Source of the DNA: Leptodontidium sp. MPI-SDFR-AT-0119
Lineage: Eukaryota > Ascomycota > Leotiomycetes > Helotiales > Leptodontidiaceae
Length of the DNA: 64,000 bases
Reading direction: 5' to 3'
NCBI GenBank assembly: GCA_020726505.1
Contig: JAHLEZ010000012.1
Coordinates: forward strand, 124,001-188,000
The notes under the pieces are model-generated. The model was not told the DNA's origin and ran no database searches. It saw only the letters and a program-made list of their open reading frames with translations. Within the stretch, counting starts at the first letter, position 1. Every line of letters starts with the position of its first letter. Below, in pieces: positions 56,971 through 64,000 of this stretch. The position numbers and the translations under genes are program-made.

Positions 56971-58449
56971 ATGTCCGCAAAACAGGGGTCGGCACCGCCT
57001 CCCCCTGGTGTGACGCCTAATTTCGAGAACCCGACAGATGTACTTAAGACTATCAATTTGGTTACGATTGTTATTACTATAGCCATAATGGCTCCTTTTG
57101 TTGTCGGTCGAGTACTCATTCGGGTTCTAATCACGAAGGCATTCAGTTTGGAGGACTGTATGTAGGCCTTGCAAAGTGGACTTTCCTTGAGGATATATCT
57201 GAGGTCTCTCTAGATTTTTGCGTCGTGTCTTGGGCTCTGAGTACGGCCTATTGCTTGACGGGAGTTTTCAGTAGGCCTATTCATCATTTACTACTTTGGT
57301 AATCGCTGACGGGTTTTAGTGGGCAATCATGGAGGCGGTAATCATATCTGGGAGGTCACCCAAGAGAACATGGTTGGGTTTCAACAGGTACCATTCCCAG
57401 ATCACCTCTTGTTACTTTCACTGACCTCCAGGCACTATATGCGGACACGATAACCTACGGACCGGCAGCTTGGTTCACGAAAACGACCCTCCTCCTGATA
57501 TTCGTACGGGTCTTTTCGCCATTTCGGAAAACCGTCGTCTTCATTTACGTCTTTATTGGTTTGATGCTGATGTACTATTTACCAGTCATGGTCATCAAAA
57601 TAAGGATCTGCAATCCCATTGCGGCGCTTTGGGTTCCAGATTTGCCAGCTGTCTGTTTAGACCGAGTCACATTGTTTTACTGTGACACCATCATGAGTGC
57701 TCTCACAGACGTTGTCATTTTGTTGTTACCTATTCCATTGTAAGCTTTTTTCGACACTGTTCCTTCAAAGACCAGCAGCTAAAAATTGGCAACCAGGGTA
57801 TGGTCATTGCATATGCCGCTGAAGAAGAAGCTTCGAATCGCAGCCTTGCTTGGGGCTGGAGGTCTCGCCACAGGAGCTAGCGTTATACGACTGATTGTGA
57901 GTGTATACTCTTCCATTTCGCTCTCACAAGATGCCTACGTAAAAGCTCTACAAATCAATTGGAATTCGCAGGTTTCAATCAGTCTCTGTGTACTTTGAAA
58001 CTAATTCTTGCTTACCACAGCTCGTTTTCCAACCCAACAGCTTCAACGACGAAACCGTCTCATTCATCCGCTTCAACCTCCTTGGGTAGGTTCCCCCCAA
58101 TTGGCCCCCGATGCAACCAATCTACTAACCAGAATCCACTCTCAGCGTCGCAGAAGTAGGCATAGGTGTAATCTGCGCCTGTCTTCCTGCATTCAACGTC
58201 TTCTTCAGCAAGAAACGTCTCGGCCGATCCAAGGCCGTTTCGAACCGCCCGAACAGATCCCAATACATTTCGAATACCAAGCTGAGCAGATTAAAAGGCT
58301 CGAGAGATGTCGATAGTTTTGGAGATGAGGGGAGGAGTCTGACGAGGGTGCCGACTGCGACGTATATTGAGGTGAGGAGTATGGGGACGGGGAATCCGGT
58401 GGATGATTTGGTGATACAGCTGGAGAGGGTCGAAACGGCAAGGAGGTAG
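56971..58449 (+). CDS. Rhodopsin-domain (SAT4/Pth11-like) integral membrane protein, 387 aa
   Basis: Seven exons (56971-57157, 57214-57270, 57320-57387, 57432-57739, 57797-57971, 58021-58085 and 58146-58449) total 1164 nt in frame. Hydrophobic segments recur as in a 7-TM protein: LVTIVITIAIMAPFVVGRVL, VVSWALSTAYCLTGV, WFTKTTLLLIFVRVF, VVFIYVFIGLMLMYYLPVMV, TDVVILLLPIPL, LGAGGLATGASVIRLIV and VGIGVICACLPAF. Conserved marks of the fungal family are GNHGGGNHIWEV in loop 1-2 and NPIAALW. A basic, Ser-rich cytosolic tail follows (RLGRSKAVSNRPNRSQYIS). Members include the Pth11-related putative receptors, but this copy lacks a CFEM domain and the ligand is unknown. The short exons and introns are typical of the family. 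Confidence 0.88.
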
Positions 58450-60848
58450 AAATATGTATAAGTATTAAAATATCACAAAGAATAATACCTTTCGTTTATC
58501 AACGATCACATAATTCAGTACATTGATAGCAAGCCTCTCTGTCTTAAAAAGCTAAGCTCTCCAAAGTGCTCAAACACTTGACAATTCCTAGTGCTGTGGC
58601 TCAATTCGGGCAAATTCCAAGATTTAGTAACATATCGGCAACGGAATTATATCCTAATATTCAAAATTCAAAAAATTTCAAGCCCCGTGTCAGTTCTTGC
58701 TTGGAATCGGCATGTGCGAAGGTTTAGATTGAGGTTGTGAGATCATGCACGAGGGCGTTCCTGTTGCAGATTATCACTCGTTCGATCTTAAGCTACTGCG
58801 GCACGGCCTGGTACCATCCAATCAAAATCCCTCTGATATTTTAAGGGTATACGCCCCAGAGAATGCCCTTTGTTGCGACGTGCAACAAAAAGACGACACG
58901 AAAAAGGGGGTGGCGGTCAACCCACGTGATAGTCTGTTGGATGCAATCTTAGTTTGAGCGGTTTGACGTGGTGAGATACAACAAATATAGGAGTTTGAGG
59001 GACCTTTTATTTGTGTTGCGTTAGTGTCAGGAGAAAAAGGTCTTCTATTCGCAGCCTTCACACGTGATATTGTCCCCCCTTCCCCGAAGCGAACGTCAAC
59101 ACTTTCCTGGCCCCAAATCACCCACGTCTTTAAGTAGTTGAGAATCAGTAGAAAAAAAGTAAGTTAAACTGTACTTTCTATCTATGATGTGCGAGTGTCT
59201 CTTAGCATGGCTGCATGCGGACATGTATAAGTGAATTTGTCTCCTTCCCCTGTCTGCTAGTTGGATCTGCTCTCAGGGATATATTTATAATCAGAATAAT
59301 GCTGCGATGAAGAATCGAAACCTGTGCAACACACATTATGCAAATAGAAATCATTCAATGGTGCTTCTTGCTGTTATGGGAAAGTCCATTCCATCCCTTT
59401 TGGCCTGAGCCATGTCTTGCAGTCCAGCCTTGAAAGAACCAGATATTTTTTCGTGCGTTGATTAGACCCCTATACCAAACTTGTGAAATCATGTGTACGG
59501 GTTCCAGGATTGACAGCAACCTTGTCTCCCGACAGTAGTCAAACATCAGCTTAATTTTCTCAAGACCTGAGGAGTGAACGAAAACCAGATTCGGTGGAGA
59601 CTCGAAAGTGCCACACAATCATCAGAAACTCCCAATCTTCTCTAAGGGACTGAAACTCTGATATCTCCAGAACTAGCATCTTACTCATTCTTTGAGTGGT
59701 AACCTTTATCCACACAACTTTGCAGAGATCAAAGAATACTTGAACTCGCCGTTTATATACCCCTGACACAGCATGATTACTAAAGTCGAAACATCCCAAA
59801 GATCAAAAGTCAAGACACGGTATGCAAGATCCTTTTAAGAAGTGAATAATCTAGACGAAGACTGTGAGTGCATGAATTAGTCTTTGGGATCAATGATAAA
59901 GATCCACCAGATACGAGAAGAATAAAAATCACAAAGTAAAGGAGCATTTGTGGCACCGGATATCAGTCCCCGCTGCGTGGGTTCAACTGAAAGAAATTTC
60001 AAGTCTCAGTTTGCGTTCAGATGAAAATATCCATGGTCTCGCAATTCCATCGTTATTCAGTCTCTTTTTGATCTCTGCTGTGAGCTTGTGCGGGACTAGC
60101 GCTCTAATCGTAGAAAGCCTGACAACAACTACGAACGAACTTGACCATAATAATCCGCTTCACTTCACTCCTCTCTTTTATCTTCAACCTCATTTCGACG
60201 CAACTCACTTGTATCGCATCACACGATATTTCAATTCAAACTCCCAAAGCACGAGTCTTCATAATCAGAGCTTTTATTAATCTTCTCCTCACCTCTCCTC
60301 TCCTCTCAGCTAGCTAGCTAATCAAACCCAAGCCAAGCCAGGAAACTCTCATCTTCCCAGCTACCAAGCTGCCCAGCCAGAGAAACATCTGCCCAATCTA
60401 GCCCAGCTAGCCTCGCTAGTTAAGCCAACCAGGCCAGAAACAAGCAAAAAAATGTAAATATTCAGCAAAGAAGAGATAGATACCATGCTAGTATCCATCC
60501 CATATCTCATAGCTCATAGCTCGTGATTTCGTAATTCATCGCATCATATGATCCACTCATCCATCCACCCAGCCATTTTAGAAAGAAAAGAACAAGAAAA
60601 AGGAAAGAACCCTCGCAAGGAAAAAAGAAAAAGAGTGAAAGCTCCACACAAGAAGAGAAGGAGAAAAATGTAATCCTTGAAAGTCATGAAGCGCAGCCCA
60701 AAGAATACCTCCGACCACTTCCAAGTATGCCGAAGTCTCGCAGCGGTCTGCCATACGTCGCGAAGTCTAAACAAATCGCCAAGCAAAGAGAGAACATTCG
60801 GGCAAAAGCCAAGACTGCCATCGGTACCCGAGCTCGATGTCGAGCATC
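58450..60848. other. 2.4-kb gap without a recognisable gene
   Basis: Open frames are short and unsupported. A CT-rich tract with GCTAGCTAGCTA lies near 60290-60320, and CCCAGC/CCAAGC-like degenerate repeats run at 60330-60440. The stretch near 60580-60665 is A-rich. Confidence 0.5.
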
Positions 60849-62272
60849 TTAATCTTCAGACTGCATCTCCATAGCAGCAAGCAAATCAGCCTCCAGGTCA
60901 CCCATATCGACATCCTTATTCAAGTCATCGGCCAGATCTCGCTCCAGTGTGGCGTTGAAATCCTTCTGAATACCACCCTCCAGGTTCTTCTTAAAGGACT
61001 CGTTGAAAGCCCGAAGAGGGGATTCCTCACCGGAATATCGAGTACGAGAGTGGCTGGAGGCATGGAAGATAGGAGTCTCGACCTCTGGAGACATATCCAT
61101 GGTGGTGGAAGAGTCGTCGACGAAGCCGGGGGTGCTAGAGTGGCGGCTGTTATCGGTGTAGTTGTCTGAGCGGCGATCACGCTTGGTGAAGTTGTTTGGG
61201 GTGATGGGATCTTCCCTTGATGTGGTCGAGCTGCGGTAGGACTCATAGGGAAGGGGCATACGATCGAGCTTGTCAGCACCACCAAAAGTCTCGGATCCAC
61301 GAGAACGAGAGAGGTCCCGAGAACGAAGACCAGCTCTCTGGAGACGATGATCAGCGGCGGGGCGCTCAGAACCTGCATAGCTATCTCTTGTGGTAAGAGG
61401 ATTGGTGGCCCAGTCAAACCTGCTTGAAGATCTCAATTTCTCTGGAAGGACGCGGAAGGAGTCGAGGTTTGTCTTGGTAAGAGATGGAGTTTGGACGACT
61501 GGGACCAGGTTTGGGTTGCGACCCTCAGTCTCACTGCGCCATCTGCTTCGGCTGATACTGTTGAGTGGTGCAATTCCCACCTCCTTCCAGAAATTGTCCC
61601 GAGTGATAGTATCAACACCTGCCATTGCTACTCCCAAGTCAGTAATCAGTATTACCGCAAGGACTGCTCCAAAAAAAAAAAAAAAAAAAAAAAAAATTCC
61701 CCCCTTTTTTGGAAAATATGCAGACTTACCAATATCACCACCTTCTCCAGCAGCCTCGACAGGATCTTCAATAATTCCTCTCTCAATCTTGTACTGCATC
61801 ATAACTTTCTTCTTCCTGCCCTGATTCCACTCACTCTCCGTACCATCAAAGTCAATAGCAGGAGATCTATTCCAAGCCAGTCTCAAAGCTCTCGTAACGC
61901 GACCATTACGCTGTCTCTCAACCAAACCACCCTTACCAACGACATGCTTCCGGTCCGCCAACATCTGGTCCAGCATGCGGGTGACCTCTTTCTTGTGGAT
62001 GTCGCTGGAGAAGTCCTTGCCGTGGACCGCGTTGTTGAGGGCCGTGTAGAAGTTCTCGTAGGCGTTGGCACGGGTGATGGTGCGTGCTTCGGTGCGTTTG
62101 TTGGGACGCTGCTCGAGATGGACTCCCTTTGCGATGAGGCAGAGCATGGTGTGGAGCTGTGAGAGATAGGTTAGCTGCGTTATAACATGTGGACTCGATC
62201 TCGAAGCAAGCTGAGAGAGTCACTCACCTCGAACTGAGTCCACTCGTGCTCTCTGGGGCGAATTGGAGGCAT
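60849..62272 (-). CDS. Conserved-looking unknown protein, 416 aa, three exons
   Basis: Exons 62272-62228, 62156-61730 and 61627-60849 total 1251 nt in frame. Introns are 71 nt (GTGAGT donor, CACAG acceptor) and 102 nt (GTAAGT donor, TACTGAC branch region, GTAG acceptor). The N-terminal about 150 residues are helical and charged (ANAYENFYTALNNAVHGKDF, KKEVTRMLDQMLADRKHV), and read like a folded domain. The rest is Ser/Arg/Asp-rich and likely disordered (RSRDLSRSRGSETFGG), with an acidic end (DMGDLEADLLAAME). There is no signal peptide or membrane segment. I do not recognise the family; a nuclear protein is a guess from composition. The second intron holds a run of 26 T in the sense direction. 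Confidence 0.8.
61671..61696 (+). repeat. A26 homopolymer inside an intron
   Basis: Twenty-six consecutive A on the plus strand (T on the coding strand), in the second intron of the 416-aa unknown gene. The length may be a sequencing estimate. Confidence 0.8.
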
Positions 62273-63519
62273 GGTGGCGATATGTGTTGGCTCTGCGGTA
62301 GTTGGCTTTGTTGACAGGAGGAGGATCGATCAAGATCGATAGCGACGCTTTCGAGATCTCGAGAATGCGAGTTCGCTGTTGATGTTAAATTGAGGAAATC
62401 AGATTAACAAAAGAGTGAGGATTGATATAAGTAGAGAATTGGAAGGATAGTAAATAGACAAGTCCTGCTAGCTTGGTCTACACTCAATGGCGAGTAGGTG
62501 ATTCAGGCCGAAAGTTTCCTGTCAAGGTGAGGAGTAGATGCCTGATCTCGAGAAGTATGTAGATATCCTTGAGATCGAGGTCAACGAAGCGACAATTATT
62601 TGGCATGACCTGTGCTTGTTAACGTTCGAGGGGCTGGATGGAGCGACACAATCAGGTGTCGAGTTGAGAATGTGGATATTGACTATGGTGATGATAATAG
62701 AGTGATCTATGGCAAGAAATGAATATAAACGATGGAGGGTGACAATGGGTGAGAGGATTAAATTCGAAGGCATTTTCTGCGGCGCTGTCGAGTCCGAGAT
62801 GGATAGGAAGAAGTTGGGTTGTTAGTCTGTCAGTCGAATCTGAAAAGGGGAGGAGCGACCTCGCTACGATTTCGGCCAATCATATATATCCATCGTCTAG
62901 CTTGTTTTTCCTGCCGTTCAAGGAACTCCTGGGCAAGTCAGGGCTGGCAGTTCCCCAGCACAGCTACACATTTAACATAGAATTAGAATGCCAGATTGTC
63001 ACCTAGGTAGGTACGTGGAGTAGTACGGAAATACACCAAGCACCTGCAATTGAAGAATCTTCATATTCACGTGACAACATACAAATGTCACCCGCTCATC
63101 ATGCCATCATCTCATGCCGCTCATCTAAGTTACCGAAGGTAGACCGCCGCCCATATGACACACAAAGCAATCATCTAACTACAATCACCTCTCCCATTTT
63201 GCACCCTCCTCCCATATGCAAAGTCAGAGATTATCACCCTGCTTTCAGGATCGCTGCATAGAACCGCACCCCATCAATTGTAAATGCAAGCAAGCACTTC
63301 AAGTCCAGTCCAGACCGAGATATCCAACGCCCCCTAGTATGCATGCACCGGCTTTTTACGAAACAGATCTCGTCGTTCACAAGTGCAGAAAGGCTAGTAT
63401 ATGCCTTGTGTGCGATACTGGAATGTATCGTATCTGTGTTGTGTTAGCAATGTACACGGAGTGAAGCGAAATCTCAAATCTTGGGAAACGCGAGGGGGAA
63501 ACCAGGGAGGGAGGCGGCC
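62273..63519. other. Intergenic gap
   Basis: Between the 5' end of the 416-aa gene and the 3' end of the PI4-kinase gene. No supported coding frame. Confidence 0.6.

Positions 63520-64000
<481 letters not shown>

Noticed and set aside
60920..62162. Long plus- and minus-strand shadow frames over the 416-aa gene
   Set aside because: The three-exon minus-strand model closes in frame and has coherent composition. The others read through introns or the T tract.

Overview
The window is nuclear DNA of a filamentous ascomycete. Genes carry short introns of about 45-110 nt with fungal GTAAGT-like donors and CTAAC/CTGAC branch points. A velvet-family regulator, a Pth11/SAT4-like rhodopsin-domain membrane protein and a secreted tyrosinase are all Pezizomycotina-type genes. 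Placement in Leotiomycetes is an impression from protein style, not a tested result.

Layout. 1-16 kb is gene-poor: two small C2H2 zinc-finger genes (1669-2361 and 11567-12349, both minus), a degenerate zinc-finger relic (5277-6627), a possible 156-aa gene (3065-3709) and a short-chain dehydrogenase (13988-15050). 16.7-18.9 kb holds a damaged or unusual Ser/Thr protein kinase. 19.4-22.7 kb is one long exon for a 1116-aa ARM/HEAT-type protein. 23.6-24.8 kb is a four-exon secreted tyrosinase. 26.3-29.1 kb is a transposon island: a 1.63-kb element with 77-bp terminal inverted repeats carrying a broken Cys-rich ORF, then a 565-bp AT-rich element flanked by a perfect 10-bp target-site duplication. 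30.3-32.5 kb is CTP synthase, whose third intron looks like a rare AT-AC intron. 33.3-34.6 kb encodes a VelC-like velvet protein, followed by 9 kb without a recognisable gene. 43.7-45.0 kb is an epoxide hydrolase. 45.6-50.2 kb is a divergent pair: a PTS1-tagged acyl-CoA synthetase and a PTS2-tagged 3-ketoacyl-CoA thiolase. 53.4-56.1 kb is a secreted DUF5695-like protein; 57.0-58.4 kb a 7-TM rhodopsin-domain protein; 60.8-62.3 kb a conserved-looking unknown protein; and the right edge holds the C-terminus of a Pik1-type phosphatidylinositol 4-kinase.

How the genes relate. There are no operons. The one clear functional pairing is the divergent peroxisomal pair: a fatty-acid activating enzyme and the last beta-oxidation enzyme share an 806-bp promoter containing a CCTCGG hexamer, the known site of fungal Far/FarA/FarB fatty-acid regulators. 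No secondary-metabolite backbone gene is present, so the dehydrogenase, tyrosinase and epoxide hydrolase are not evidently a cluster. The strongest novel observations are the AT-AC intron, the two mobile elements, and the decay marks in the kinase and zinc-finger relic. Exon models were built by hand; I accepted a junction where the reading frame closed exactly and the motifs continued across it.
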